Assembly (NCBI GenBank): GCA_017505635.1
Contig: JAFVOU010000039.1
Location: forward strand, 36,195 to 100,194
Length of the DNA: 64,000 nt
DNA from: Oscillospiraceae bacterium
GTDB lineage: Bacteria; Bacillota; Clostridia; Oscillospirales; Ruminococcaceae
Reading direction: 5' to 3'
Both the position numbers and the translations under genes were made by a program. Every line of letters starts with the position of its first letter. Position 1 is the first letter of the stretch. Under the pieces are notes generated by a model. That model worked only from the letters and a program-made list of their open reading frames with translations. It did no database searches and had not been told where the DNA came from. Below, one piece after another: positions 9,427 to 17,953 of this stretch.

Positions 9427-11160
9427 ATGTCAGTTTTTAAAAAATTTATATCCTACTACAAACCTTACAGGGTTTTGTTCTGGGTTGATATGGGCTGTGC
9501 ACTGCTTTTAAGTGCCATTGACCTTGCTTTTCCGCAGATACTGGATTATCTGACCGAAAACGTTTTCAACCGTCCTGCCGAACAGGTCATCGCTTCCCTC
9601 AAAATTGTAGCTATAGCACTTCTTGTTATGTATGCCATAAAGTTTGGCTGCCAGTACTTTATCACAGGCTGGGGACATATTATGGGTGCAAGAATGGAAA
9701 GCGATATGCGTCAGGACCTGTTTGACCACTATCAGAAGCTTTCTTTCAGCTATTACGACAAAAACAACACCGGCGAAATGATGAGCAAGATTGTAAACGA
9801 CCTTTTTGACGTTACCGAACTTGCACATCACGGTCCTGAAAATATTGTTATTGCTACCATTAAAATTATAGGCAGCTTTGGTATTCTGCTGTTTATAAAC
9901 ATACCGATGACACTTATTCTTATGGCAGTATGTGCCGTTATGATAGCATTCTGCATCCGCCAGAACCGCAAGCTGAAACATCTGTTTATGGAAAACCGCA
10001 AAAAAATCGCAGGTGTAAACAGTTCTGTACAGGACTCCCTTGCAGGTATCCGCGTTGTAAAAAGTTTTACAGGCGAACACGTTGAGCAGGAAAAATTCCG
10101 CACAAGCAACAACAGATTTCTTGTTACAAAGGAAAACAACTATTTTGCAATGGGTACATACCATGCAACAAACGGCTTCTTTCAGGGGATTCTCTATACA
10201 AGCGTACTTGTTGCTGGCGGTTACTTTATCGCACAGGGCAGCATCGATGCCACAGACCTTGCACTTTATGCCCTTTATATCGGTATTTTCTTAAAACCTG
10301 TTGACATGCTTATCGACTTTACCGAACTGCTGCAGAAAGGCTATACAGGTTTCGTACGTTTTAAAGAGGTTATCGACATTGCACCTGAAATTCAGGACAG
10401 CCCAGATGCTGTTGAACTTGGGGACATAAAAGGCGAAATCACCCTCAGCAATGTAAGTTTCAACTATGATGATGACGAAAAGGTGCTGCAGGATATATCA
10501 CTGACCATCGAAAGCGGCAAAACAATTGCTCTTGTAGGTCCAAGCGGCGGCGGCAAAACCACAATATGCAGTCTTATTCCACGTTTTTATGATGTTACAA
10601 AAGGCAGTATAAAACTGGACGGCAAGGATATAAAAGAAATAAAACAGAAATCCCTGCGTCAGAATATCGGTATTGTTCAGCAGGATGTGTATATGTTCTA
10701 CGGCACAATCCGCGACAATATCGCCTATGGCAAAGCAGGTGCAACAGACGAAGAAATTATCGAAGCAGCTAAAAAAGCCAACATCCACGATTTTATCATA
10801 AGTCTGCCTGACGGCTACAACACATTTGTGGGCGAACGAGGCACTCGTTTAAGCGGCGGTCAGAAACAGAGAATCTCCATTGCAAGGGTTTTCCTAAAAA
10901 ATCCACCGATACTTATTCTTGACGAAGCAACCTCCGCACTGGACAACGAAAGCGAAAGATACATTCAGCGCAGCCTTGAACAGTTAAGCGAAGGCAGAAC
11001 AACACTTGTTATCGCCCACCGTCTGAGCACAATCCGCAATGCGGATAAGATTTATGTTATCGAAGAAGGCAGAATAAAGGAACAGGGTTCTCACGCAGAA
11101 TTGCTGGCAGAAAACGGACTGTACGCAAAATATTACAATATGCAGTTTGAGGATAAATAA
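9427..11160 (+). CDS. ABC exporter, fused permease and ATPase (MsbA/MDR-like)
   Basis: A 577-residue half-transporter that would work as a homodimer in the membrane. An N-terminal six-helix exporter domain (about residues 15-310) is followed by an ATPase domain. Walker A is GPSGGGKTT (near residue 375), the signature is LSGGQKQR and Walker B is ILILDEATSALD; IAHRLST is the H-loop. ACGAGG precedes the ATG by 5 bases. The family exports lipids, peptides or drugs; nothing in the neighbourhood fixes the substrate. Half-transporters of this type often come in adjacent heterodimer pairs, but no partner is present. Confidence 0.92.
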   Translation: MSVFKKFISYYKPYRVLFWVDMGCALLLSAIDLAFPQILDYLTENVFNRPAEQVIASLKIVAIALLVMYAIKFGCQYFITGWGHIMGARMESDMRQDLFDHYQKLSFSYYDKNNTGEMMSKIVNDLFDVTELAHHGPENIVIATIKIIGSFGILLFINIPMTLILMAVCAVMIAFCIRQNRKLKHLFMENRKKIAGVNSSVQDSLAGIRVVKSFTGEHVEQEKFRTSNNRFLVTKENNYFAMGTYHATNGFFQGILYTSVLVAGGYFIAQGSIDATDLALYALYIGIFLKPVDMLIDFTELLQKGYTGFVRFKEVIDIAPEIQDSPDAVELGDIKGEITLSNVSFNYDDDEKVLQDISLTIESGKTIALVGPSGGGKTTICSLIPRFYDVTKGSIKLDGKDIKEIKQKSLRQNIGIVQQDVYMFYGTIRDNIAYGKAGATDEEIIEAAKKANIHDFIISLPDGYNTFVGERGTRLSGGQKQRISIARVFLKNPPILILDEATSALDNESERYIQRSLEQLSEGRTTLVIAHRLSTIRNADKIYVIEEGRIKEQGSHAELLAENGLYAKYYNMQFEDK

Positions 11161-11213
11161 ATTATCATAACAGACACAATATTTAATATACGCGTAATTC
11201 ACGCAACAACATA

Positions 11214-11250
11214 AAACAGGCACAGCCAGATACGGCTGTGCCTGTTCTTG
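11214..11250 (+). terminator. Stem-loop terminator after ABC exporter
   Basis: Perfect 12-bp stem (11216-11227 with 11234-11245, arms ACAGGCACAGCC / GGCTGTGCCTGT), 6-base loop, moderately T-rich downstream. Confidence 0.75.
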
Positions 11251-11301
11251 TATGAGGTGTTTTTTTGTATGATAATATATAAGTGATTAGATAAATTTGA
11301 A

Positions 11302-11353
11302 TTTGACGAATAGATGGGTATGTGAAAATTTACACATTTGTTTGATACAATAC
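11302..11353 (+). repeat. 52-bp dispersed repeat, copy 1
   Basis: This segment matches the reverse complement of 57708-57759 at 49 of 52 positions by my reading. It begins TTTGACGAATAGAT and ends TTTGATACAATAC. In both places it lies just upstream of a short gene cassette, in the same orientation as the genes, and a MITE-like repeat closes the cassette downstream. Confidence 0.85.
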
Positions 11354-11509
11354 AGTTAAGACAATTTGAATAAAAGCATCCCCCTGCAGAGTATTTGTTC
11401 TGCAGGGGATGTTGGTATTTAGGGGTTGGTAAAAGGCATTTTAGAGACATAAGTGTTGAGGTGAAGATACGCTGATGATATATTAAGATCACGGAAGGTG
11501 GTGAAAGGC

Positions 11510-11953
11510 GTGCGTACAATTATAGAGGAAAACAGTAACACAGAACATACTACAGTAATTATAAAATGCAGAGAAACTACAGACGGTATCAGAAAATTAG
11601 CGGAATATATAGAGAAATATACACAACGGGTTGTCGTATACAAAAACAATGAAAGGTTTAGTATTTTAAAAACAACCGTTTATTATCTGGAGACCGTAGA
11701 TGGAAAAACTTTTTGTTACACGGAAAATAGTGTTTTTGAAATTAGACAGTCACTTGATAATGCTCAAAAAATGTTCGTTGAAAACGGTTTTGTCAGAATA
11801 CGCCGAAATTGTGCAGTAAATATACATAAAATAAAATGTGTGAAAGCTTACGATAATCACAGAGTTATGCTTGAACTTGATAATGATGAAAAGATTATAG
11901 CGAGTAGAAGATACATACCTGAGCTTAAGGAAAAACTGGCAGAAATGGGGTAA
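11510..11953 (+). CDS. LytTR-family DNA-binding regulator
   Basis: The product is about 147 residues. The C-terminal half is a LytTR domain: YYLETVDGKTFCYTENSVFEI, then FVRIRRNCAVNIHKIKCV and a closing ASRRYIPELKEKL. I prefer the GTG at 11510 because AAGGTGG lies 8 bases before it; an in-frame GTG at 11498 overlaps that site. There is no response-regulator receiver domain, so it is a stand-alone LytTR protein. Family knowledge: such genes are commonly paired with a DUF3021 membrane protein, as here (4-base gap), and are thought to form a membrane-signalled, self-regulating pair. The block is AT-rich and flanked by dispersed repeats. Confidence 0.88.
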   Translation: MRTIIEENSNTEHTTVIIKCRETTDGIRKLAEYIEKYTQRVVVYKNNERFSILKTTVYYLETVDGKTFCYTENSVFEIRQSLDNAQKMFVENGFVRIRRNCAVNIHKIKCVKAYDNHRVMLELDNDEKIIASRRYIPELKEKLAEMG

Positions 11954-11957
11954 TAAA

Positions 11958-12386
11958 ATGAAAAATATAATAGTTAAAATTGTTTCAAACGCATCATTGG
12001 TAATAACTATATTTATGTTAGTTACAGCAATTTGTAATATATTTGGAGATTCTTCGGAAAAAATTTTTTATGTGGAATTCCTTACGATTGTTGTATGTGT
12101 ATTTATCGTATCAGCGATAGAATTTGGCATACTGGCAAATGCACATTTTAAAACCGCAAAAAGTTATTACATATCTTCTTTTATGATATGGTATATATGT
12201 ATTGCAGTGACAGTGTTTTCTACAAATTGGATGGGAATAAGTATAAAAAATCTTATTGCATTTACCATCTTGTTCACAGGAATTTATGCTTTGGTGACAA
12301 AATATAATATTTGTACTATACGAAAAGATGCAGCAGAAATAAATAATATATTGAAAAAATACCACGATAAAAAACAGCCTGACTGA
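11958..12386 (+). CDS. DUF3021 four-helix membrane protein
   Basis: The 142-residue protein is almost entirely four hydrophobic helices (about residues 11-28, 38-58, 69-87 and 92-112) followed by a charged cytosolic tail ending KKYHDKKQPD. Size and layout match DUF3021, the usual partner of LytTR-only regulators. The role is inferred to be holding or modulating the regulator at the membrane; no enzymatic motif is visible. It lies four bases after the LytTR stop and shares its transcript. Confidence 0.8.
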   Translation: MKNIIVKIVSNASLVITIFMLVTAICNIFGDSSEKIFYVEFLTIVVCVFIVSAIEFGILANAHFKTAKSYYISSFMIWYICIAVTVFSTNWMGISIKNLIAFTILFTGIYALVTKYNICTIRKDAAEINNILKKYHDKKQPD

Positions 12387-12402
12387 TAAAGCGATCAGGC
12401 TG
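12375..12402 (+). terminator. Stem-loop after LytTR-DUF3021
   Basis: Arms CAGCCTGA (12375-12382) and TCAGGCTG (12395-12402) around a 12-base loop. The left arm overlaps the last codons of the DUF3021 gene. The downstream T-run is weak. Confidence 0.55.
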
Positions 12403-12496
12403 CAGTTGTTACTGGCTTTTGTTTTGTATTGTATAAGTAGATATTTTATATGTTAGAAAAATCCCAATTTGACGAACAATTTATAAATTTAAACTG

Positions 12497-12592
12497 TCAT
12501 ACTGAGCAAAGCGAAGTATCTCTCTGTCTGCTCAAAATAATGTCTGTTCAAACCGGGAGATTCTTCGGCTAAAGCCTCAGAATGACATAAAT
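12497..12592 (+). repeat. MITE-like 95-bp dispersed repeat, copy 1
   Basis: Ends are imperfect inverted repeats: it begins TGTCATACTGAGCAAAGCG and ends CCTCAGAATGACA, with inner AAGTATCTC / GAGATTCTTCGG. The reverse complement of 57231-57325 is nearly the same sequence. A flanking ACGAACAATTTAT lies just outside both copies. No coding capacity. It resembles the widespread short GTCATTCTGAGC-type bacterial interspersed repeats. Confidence 0.85.
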
Positions 12593-12616
12593 TACAATTT
12601 AAAGGAGTGCGATTGT

Positions 12617-12937
12617 ATGAAAAAGAAATATATCATCATCGGTCTGATAGTTGTTATTTTGCCCGGCATCGTGCTGTCCTGTAAACGACCTGCTGAAAAT
12701 GAATTGCCTTTACTTGCAAGGGTTGACGGCGTTTTATATCAATACTGCGACGATGTTACAGAAAAGCCGTCAGAAGATGCTGACGGGTATATTGTTGAAA
12801 TAGTTTCCGGGATTATCCCGGCAGATGACCAGACAGCAAATTTTGGAAACGCAGGAATGCCGTATTGGAAAGATGATAACAGAATTTGTATTTGGCTAAA
12901 TGACATTCTATGGTTGCTTGAACCAATACAGGAATAA
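12617..12937 (+). CDS. Small predicted lipoprotein, unknown function
   Basis: The protein is 106 residues. It has a classic lipoprotein signal: MKKK, a hydrophobic stretch, then lipobox VLSC at about residue 22. The mature part is short and ends in an acidic/aromatic segment (NFGNAGMPYWKDDNRICIWL) like that of small secreted lipoproteins of gut Clostridia. I know no function. AAAGGAG is 9 bases upstream of the ATG. It stands alone between a MITE-like repeat and a bidirectional terminator. Confidence 0.75.
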   Translation: MKKKYIIIGLIVVILPGIVLSCKRPAENELPLLARVDGVLYQYCDDVTEKPSEDADGYIVEIVSGIIPADDQTANFGNAGMPYWKDDNRICIWLNDILWLLEPIQE

Positions 12938-12976
12938 CCATATTGAACAGTTAAATATCACAATGACAACAAAAAA

Positions 12977-13012
12977 CAAAAGCGCTACTGCAAGCAGTAG
13001 CGCTTTATTGTT
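12977..13012. terminator. Bidirectional terminator
   Basis: Near-perfect hairpin AAAGCGCTACTG / CAGTAGCGCTTT with a 4-base loop between the converging lipoprotein gene and porB. Confidence 0.85.
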
Positions 13013-13038
13013 ATAAAAGGGTCTTAAAATCTTGCGAA

Positions 13039-13977
13039 TTAAACTTCTTCGCCGCAGAGTTTCAAGAGTTCTTCCCAACGTTTGTCAACGTCAGCCTGGA
13101 TTTCAGCGATGAGGTCTTCATTGCCTTTTTTGAAGAGGTGTTTGAAACGGCCCTGTGGTTTGAGGAAGTTTTCGATTGGCTGTTTTACTTTTGGTCTGTA
13201 GCTGAGTTTGTATTCGCCGTCGATTACTTCGTAAAGTGGCCAGTAGCATGTTTCTACAGCAAGTTTTGTGATTGTCATCATATCTTCAGCATTGTATCTC
13301 CAACCACGTGGACATGGAGCAAGAATGTTGAGGAATGCTGCACCTGGTGTGTAAAGAGCTTTTTCAGCTTTTTCATGCAGGTCTTTGAAGTTGCCGATGA
13401 ATGTTGTCTGTGCAACGTATGGGATGTGGTGAGAAGCGATAACTTCTGTGAGGTCTTTACGGATCTGTTTTTTACCTGGGCTGCATTTACCAACAGCAGA
13501 TGTAGTTGTTTCAGCATATTTAGGTGTACCGGAAGATCTCTGGATACCTGTGTTCATGTAAGCGCCGTTGTCGTAGCAAACATAAACCATATCGTGGCCA
13601 CGTTCCATAGCACCGGAGAGGGACTGGAAACCGATATCGTATGTACCGCCGTCGCCGCCGAATGCGATGAATTTGTATGTGCCGTTAACTTTGCCTTTTT
13701 TCTTAAGAGCGATGTAAGCAGCTTCGGAACCACTTACTGTTGCAGCAGAGTTTTCAAATGCAGAGTGGATGAAAGAATCGTTCCATGCTGTGTATGGGTA
13801 AAGACATGTGGAAACTTCCAAACAACCAGTAGCAGAGCAAACAACTGCTTTATCTTCTGGTTTAAGAGCTCTCATAACGCCTCTTACTGCGATACCTGCG
13901 CCACAGCCAGCACAAAGTCTATGACCGCCAGCAAGACGTTCAGGTTTATTCATTTCCTGTTTAAAATTATATGCCAT
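13039..13977 (-). CDS. porB: Pyruvate:ferredoxin oxidoreductase, beta subunit
   Basis: The 312-residue subunit binds thiamine diphosphate: GGDGGTYDIGFQSLSGAMERG and the following YVCYDNGAYMNTG form the TPP/Mg motif. HRLCAGCGAGIA (about residues 19-30) and Cys46/Cys52 and a later Cys supply ligands for the [4Fe-4S] cluster of the beta chain. Together with the other three subunits it oxidises pyruvate to acetyl-CoA and CO2, reducing ferredoxin. It is last in the order C-D-A-B, 12 bases after porA. A related 2-oxoacid could be the true substrate. Confidence 0.93.
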   Translation of the reverse strand: MAYNFKQEMNKPERLAGGHRLCAGCGAGIAVRGVMRALKPEDKAVVCSATGCLEVSTCLYPYTAWNDSFIHSAFENSAATVSGSEAAYIALKKKGKVNGTYKFIAFGGDGGTYDIGFQSLSGAMERGHDMVYVCYDNGAYMNTGIQRSSGTPKYAETTTSAVGKCSPGKKQIRKDLTEVIASHHIPYVAQTTFIGNFKDLHEKAEKALYTPGAAFLNILAPCPRGWRYNAEDMMTITKLAVETCYWPLYEVIDGEYKLSYRPKVKQPIENFLKPQGRFKHLFKKGNEDLIAEIQADVDKRWEELLKLCGEEV

Positions 13978-13989
13978 TGTCTATTCCTC

Positions 13990-15168
13990 CTACTTTCTCA
14001 AACCAAGGTAGTCATAACCAAATGGTACGCCACCTGCTTCAACAGCTGCGAAGAGTCTGCCGTAAGCTTCTTCAATGGATTCAACTCTAACGTCACGACC
14101 GCCAAGACCGTAAACGATGTTGAGAACTACAGCGTTTGTTCTGCCGAAGAGAGCTGCTTTAACGTCAGCGCCGAGAGGGCCGCCAAGTGCGGAGTAACCT
14201 TCAGCTTTGTCCATTACAACAACGCCTTTCATGCCGGAGAGTGCTTTAACCATTTCTTCTTCTGGGAATGGACGGTATACACGAACTTTAACGAGACCAA
14301 CTTTTTTGCCTTCTGCTCTCATTTTGTCTACAGCGTCTTTAGCTGTACCAGCGGAAGAACCGATGATAACCATTGCATATTCTGCATCTTCCATCATGTA
14401 TTCTTCGATCATGCCGTATTTTCTGCCGGACATTTTTTCGAATTCAGCTGCTACATCGTAGATAACCTGTTTTGCGTTATCAAGAGCAACTTTCTGCTGG
14501 TATTTGTGTTCCATGTAGTAGTTAGCGATGTCGTAAGGACCCATGGAAACAGCTTCTTTTTCGTTGAGAAGGTATTTTTCTGGTTCGTATTCGCCTACGA
14601 ATGCTTTAACTTCTGCATCTTCAAGGAGAAGGATGTTTTCTACAGCGTGGGATGTGATAAAGCCGTCCTGGCAAGCCATAACTGGGAGCTGAACGTCTTT
14701 GTGTTCACCGATTCTTACACACTGAATGTAGTTGTCGTATGCTTCCTGTGCGTTTTCAGCATAAATCTGAATCCAGCCAGCATCACGAGCACCCATAGAG
14801 TCGGAGTGGTCGTTGTTGATGTTGATAGGACCTGTAAGAGCACGGTTGATACAGCAAAGTGTAAGTGGGAGACGTGCGGAAGCTACTACGTAGAGCATTT
14901 CCCACATAAGTGCAAGACCACAGGAAGATGTTGCTGTAACTGTACGAGCACCAGCAGCCTGGGAACCCATACATGCGGACATTGCAGAATGTTCGGATTC
15001 TACTGCTACGAATTCTGTGTCGATTGTGCCGTTAGCAACATACTGAGAGATAAACTGTGGAATTTCTGTTGATGGTGTGATTGGGAAAGCAGCCATAACA
15101 TCTGGGTTAACCTGTCTGATAGCTATGGAAACTGCTTCGTTACCGGATAATCTTTCTCTGATAGCCAT
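13990..15168 (-). CDS. porA: Pyruvate:ferredoxin oxidoreductase, alpha subunit
   Basis: The 392-residue alpha chain starts MAIRERLSGNEAVSIAIRQ and contains FPITPSTEIPQF (residues about 29-40) and the ATSSCGLALMWEM substrate/CoA region. The C-terminal half is the transketolase-C-like domain (KKVGLVKVRVYRPFPEEE). It pairs with PorB to form the catalytic core. It sits 12 bases downstream of porD. Codon choice is strongly biased, leaving a very long open antisense frame with no meaning of its own, as expected in a highly expressed fermentation gene. Confidence 0.94.
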   Translation of the reverse strand: MAIRERLSGNEAVSIAIRQVNPDVMAAFPITPSTEIPQFISQYVANGTIDTEFVAVESEHSAMSACMGSQAAGARTVTATSSCGLALMWEMLYVVASARLPLTLCCINRALTGPININNDHSDSMGARDAGWIQIYAENAQEAYDNYIQCVRIGEHKDVQLPVMACQDGFITSHAVENILLLEDAEVKAFVGEYEPEKYLLNEKEAVSMGPYDIANYYMEHKYQQKVALDNAKQVIYDVAAEFEKMSGRKYGMIEEYMMEDAEYAMVIIGSSAGTAKDAVDKMRAEGKKVGLVKVRVYRPFPEEEMVKALSGMKGVVVMDKAEGYSALGGPLGADVKAALFGRTNAVVLNIVYGLGGRDVRVESIEEAYGRLFAAVEAGGVPFGYDYLGLRK

Positions 15169-15180
15169 TTAAATTTCCTC

Positions 15181-15489
15181 CTATTCGCCGATTTTCTTGA
15201 ATGTGATTGCATCAAATGGACATACTTTGTAGCAGATACCACAGCCTTTGCAGTGTTCAAAGTCAAAGTCAAGTCGTTTGGAATCTACAACTGGAATAGA
15301 GCTGTCTGGACATACAGGAACGCAAAGCAGACACTGTTTGCATTTGTCTTCGATAAATGTTGGGATAGCAACTCTCCATTCACCTGTGTTGAAGTGTTCG
15401 GAGTTGCCGGAGCCGTAAATCATACCGCCTGGTGTAAGTTCGTGCCAAGCGTTCTGTTCGTTAATGTGCTTCATCAAATTATCTTTCAT
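15181..15489 (-). CDS. porD: Pyruvate:ferredoxin oxidoreductase, delta (ferredoxin-like) subunit
   Basis: A 102-residue polyferredoxin with two [4Fe-4S] motifs: CKQCLLCVPVCP and CKGCGICYKVCP. It carries electrons from the PorAB core to external ferredoxin. The first 11 bases overlap the end of porC, so translation is coupled. Confidence 0.95.
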   Translation of the reverse strand: MKDNLMKHINEQNAWHELTPGGMIYGSGNSEHFNTGEWRVAIPTFIEDKCKQCLLCVPVCPDSSIPVVDSKRLDFDFEHCKGCGICYKVCPFDAITFKKIGE

Positions 15490-16063
15490 AAAGCTTTACC
15501 TCCTTAAGGGAAACTCTCAATGCTTCCATGTTGCTTTCGATAACTTCTGGTTTGGATGCAAATTTGTGTCTGAGGGAAGCTTCCATGTTGCCAAGGAATT
15601 CTTCTTCGCTCATAACGCCGCTTGCTTTAACTACTGCAGCGAGCATTGGTGTGTTAGGAATGTTTTTGCCGATTGTTGCAATGGAAATTTTTGCAGCATC
15701 GATTGTGTAAACCTTGCCTTCGTAGCCTTTGAGCAATGGAAGAACTTCTTCTGGGTTTTTAGCTGTGTTGATAACGATAGCGCCTTCTTTTTTAAGACCT
15801 GCTGTTACGTCAACAGATGCAAGCAATGTTTCGTCAACAACTGCTACATAGTCTGGGTAGTAGATGTTGGAGTGAACGCGGAGTGGTTCGTTGCACAATC
15901 TGTTGTAAGCTGTGATTGGAGCACCCATTCTTTCAGGACCGTATTCTGGGAAACCCTGAATGTAGAGACCTGTGCTGAATGCTACGTCTGCAAGGAGGAG
16001 GGAAGCTGTTTTAGCACCCTGGCCACCTCTACCGTGCCAACGGATTTCTGTGAGTTTTTTCAT
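15479..16063 (-). CDS. porC: Pyruvate:ferredoxin oxidoreductase, gamma subunit
   Basis: A 194-residue subunit starting MKKLTEIRWHGRGGQGAKTA; RWHGRGGQG is the hallmark of the gamma chain. I chose the ATG at 16063 (GAAAGGGG lies just upstream) over one at 16126 that would add 21 unrelated residues. It is first in porCDAB, so the regulatory region lies upstream (16064-16510). Four-subunit PFORs are less common in Clostridia than the single-chain enzyme. Confidence 0.93.
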   Translation of the reverse strand: MKKLTEIRWHGRGGQGAKTASLLLADVAFSTGLYIQGFPEYGPERMGAPITAYNRLCNEPLRVHSNIYYPDYVAVVDETLLASVDVTAGLKKEGAIVINTAKNPEEVLPLLKGYEGKVYTIDAAKISIATIGKNIPNTPMLAAVVKASGVMSEEEFLGNMEASLRHKFASKPEVIESNMEALRVSLKEVKLYER

Positions 16064-16510
16064 TTTTAATCCCCTTTCAATTTTTGGCAATTTTATAAAA
16101 ATTGTTATTCCAACAAGGTTTCTCACATATGTTCATATGTTACATATGTAAGAAATTCTTATTATTATAAAGCAATTTAATAAACTGCATTATTGATTTT
16201 GTCACCTAGATTTTTACATACAGAATGCTATAACCCTCTTTCATTTTCATAAAAAAAAGTTATATCAAACCATATAATAAATATTTAGGTTACCTTTAGT
16301 ATAATACAAACAGCGCATTTTGGCAATAGGTATTTTAACAGTGATTTAACTGTAAATTAGTGCAAATTTACAGATTGTTAAATTTTTAATTAAAATATTT
16401 TTTTGCCGTTTACAACTGTGTGTCAATGGCGCACTTTTGCTTTTGTTTTTGTGCTATTTGTATAAAATTATCTGCAAATTTTCTACAGAGAAATCTGCAA
16501 TATTTTTTAA
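16064..16510. other. Long AT-rich intergenic region upstream of porC
   Basis: No gene seen. It should contain the por promoter and operator. Besides the CATATG cluster, a Rex-like but imperfect TTGTTAA-N4-TTAATTAA element occurs at 16375-16393 and a small dyad ACAGT/ACTGT near 16338-16352. Confidence 0.5.
16125..16151. promoter_or_regulatory. Palindromic CATATG repeats upstream of porC
   Basis: Three CATATG cores in 27 bases, including the perfect palindromes ACATATGT (16125-16132) and TTACATATGTAA (16140-16151), 62-88 bases upstream of the porC start. TATAAT is present just upstream on the minus strand. This is a candidate operator for the por operon; the regulator is unknown. Confidence 0.4.
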
Positions 16511-16545
16511 AAAACGACAGAGCAAAAGCTGCTCTGTCGTTTAAA
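16511..16545 (-). terminator. Terminator of the NhaC-family gene
   Basis: Arms AAACGACAGAGCA / TGCTCTGTCGTTT, 5-base loop; on the minus strand followed by TTTTTT. Confidence 0.85.
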
Positions 16546-16576
16546 TTTAAGTATTTACTTAATTATTGTTTAACAA

Positions 16577-17953
16577 TTATTTAGCAGCTACTTTGGAAGA
16601 TGCACAGTCATGTTCCCAATCCCATGGATCTTTTCTCATGCAACCATCTGCGTATGGTACGAAGAAGGAAACGATCATTGTAACAACGAGGAGACCCTGG
16701 TACCAGAGAAGTGGGATGATATCCATTGGACCTACGGAGTAGCCAGCTGCTGCTGCGAGGGAACCTGCAACGAGGATCTGAGCACCGTAAGGGATAGCAC
16801 CCTGGAAGATACAGGATGTGATGTCGAGGATAGAAGCTGTTTTTCTTGGGTCAACTTTGTATTCGTTTGCGATACCTTTTGCAATTGGGCCAACGATGAT
16901 TATGGAAACTGTGTTGTTAGCTGTTGCAAGGTCAGCTGCTGCTGTGAGAGCTGCGATACCGAACTGAGCAGATGTTTTGCCTTTGATGAATGTCTGGATT
17001 TTGCCAAGGAGCCATTCAAGACCACCCTGTTTAGTAACCATGTAAGACAAACCGCCCATGAAGAGGGAGAGGAAGAATACTTCTGCCATGCCTGTGAAAC
17101 CGGAGTAGATGTTGGAAGCGAATGTAAGGATTGTGAGTTCGCCGCCTACCATACCGATGATACCTGCGGAGAAGATACCTACTGCAAGTGTTACGAATAC
17201 GTTGAGGCCTACGATTGCGAGAACAAGAACGAGAACGTATGGAAGAACTTTGATGATGGAGAATTCAAGAACTTCTGGAGCAACAGCTGTTTCTGGTCTG
17301 CCGAAGATAGCAAGAAGAATAACTGTGATAAGAGCTGCTGGAGCTGCGATAAGACCGTTAACACGGAATTTATCTTTCATTTCAACACCCTGTGTTCTTG
17401 TAGCAGCGATTGTTGTGTCGGAAATCATGGAGAGGTTGTCACCGAACATAGCGCCGCCGATAACAGCTGCTACAGCGAGAGGAATGTTAAGACCTGCAAC
17501 GTCTGCAACGCCGAGAGCGATTGGGATAAGTGCGGAAACTGTACCCATGGATGTACCTGTTGCTACACCAAGGAATGCTGCGATAACAAACAGACCTGGA
17601 ATGAGCATTGGTGCTGGAATAAATTTAACACCAAGGTTAACTGTGGAGCTAACGCCGCCCATTGCGGAAGCAACTGCGGAGAAACCGCCTGCGAAGAGGT
17701 AAACCATCAGCATGATGATGATGTCTTCCTGACCGCAGCCTTTAGCAAAGTCAGAGAAGTTTTCTTCAACTGTACCTTTGAACATAAGGAATGCTACGAT
17801 AACAGCAAAGAAGAGAGCTACTGGGGATGGGAACTGGTAGAATGCCATTTCAACACCCTTAGCCTGCAGGATAAGACCTGCGCCGAGATAGATAACGATA
17901 AAGATAAGAAGTGGAATCAAAGCCAAACCGTTACCTTTTTTCTGATTACTCAT
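16577..17953 (-). CDS. NhaC-family Na+/H+ antiporter or Na+-coupled carrier
   Basis: About 458 residues with 11 or so hydrophobic helices. GTSMGTVSALIPIALG and GGAMFGDNLSMISDTTIAATRTQGVEMKDKF are typical of the NhaC family, the second containing the charged transport motif. I start at ATG 17953, with AAAAGGAGG 11 bases upstream, rather than 17998. Named members exchange Na+ for H+ or for organic acids. Here the gene is divergent from methionine gamma-lyase, so coupling to methionine or its products is a reasonable but unproven idea. The antisense frame is open for most of the gene, reflecting codon bias. Confidence 0.85.
   Translation of the reverse strand: MSNQKKGNGLALIPLLIFIVIYLGAGLILQAKGVEMAFYQFPSPVALFFAVIVAFLMFKGTVEENFSDFAKGCGQEDIIIMLMVYLFAGGFSAVASAMGGVSSTVNLGVKFIPAPMLIPGLFVIAAFLGVATGTSMGTVSALIPIALGVADVAGLNIPLAVAAVIGGAMFGDNLSMISDTTIAATRTQGVEMKDKFRVNGLIAAPAALITVILLAIFGRPETAVAPEVLEFSIIKVLPYVLVLVLAIVGLNVFVTLAVGIFSAGIIGMVGGELTILTFASNIYSGFTGMAEVFFLSLFMGGLSYMVTKQGGLEWLLGKIQTFIKGKTSAQFGIAALTAAADLATANNTVSIIIVGPIAKGIANEYKVDPRKTASILDITSCIFQGAIPYGAQILVAGSLAAAAGYSVGPMDIIPLLWYQGLLVVTMIVSFFVPYADGCMRKDPWDWEHDCASSKVAAK

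Larger units (their letters stand above)
11161..11509. other. Intergenic stretch: terminator, repeat, dyad
   Basis: It holds the ABC-exporter terminator, the 52-bp repeat, and an inverted repeat at 11377-11412 (arms TGCAGA/TCTGCA extended by C/G runs, loop of 8). On the minus strand that hairpin is followed by CTTTTATTC. No additional gene seen. Confidence 0.6.

Noticed and set aside
13138..15072. A 644-codon open frame antisense to porB and porA
   Set aside because: Cys/Phe/Val-rich composition without domains, and it lies opposite two certain genes. Open only because of codon bias in por.
16375..16393. Rex-like operator TTGTTAA-N4-TTAATTAA upstream of porC
   Set aside because: The right half departs from TTAACAA, and it lies over 300 bases from the start codon in very AT-rich DNA. 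Too weak to call.
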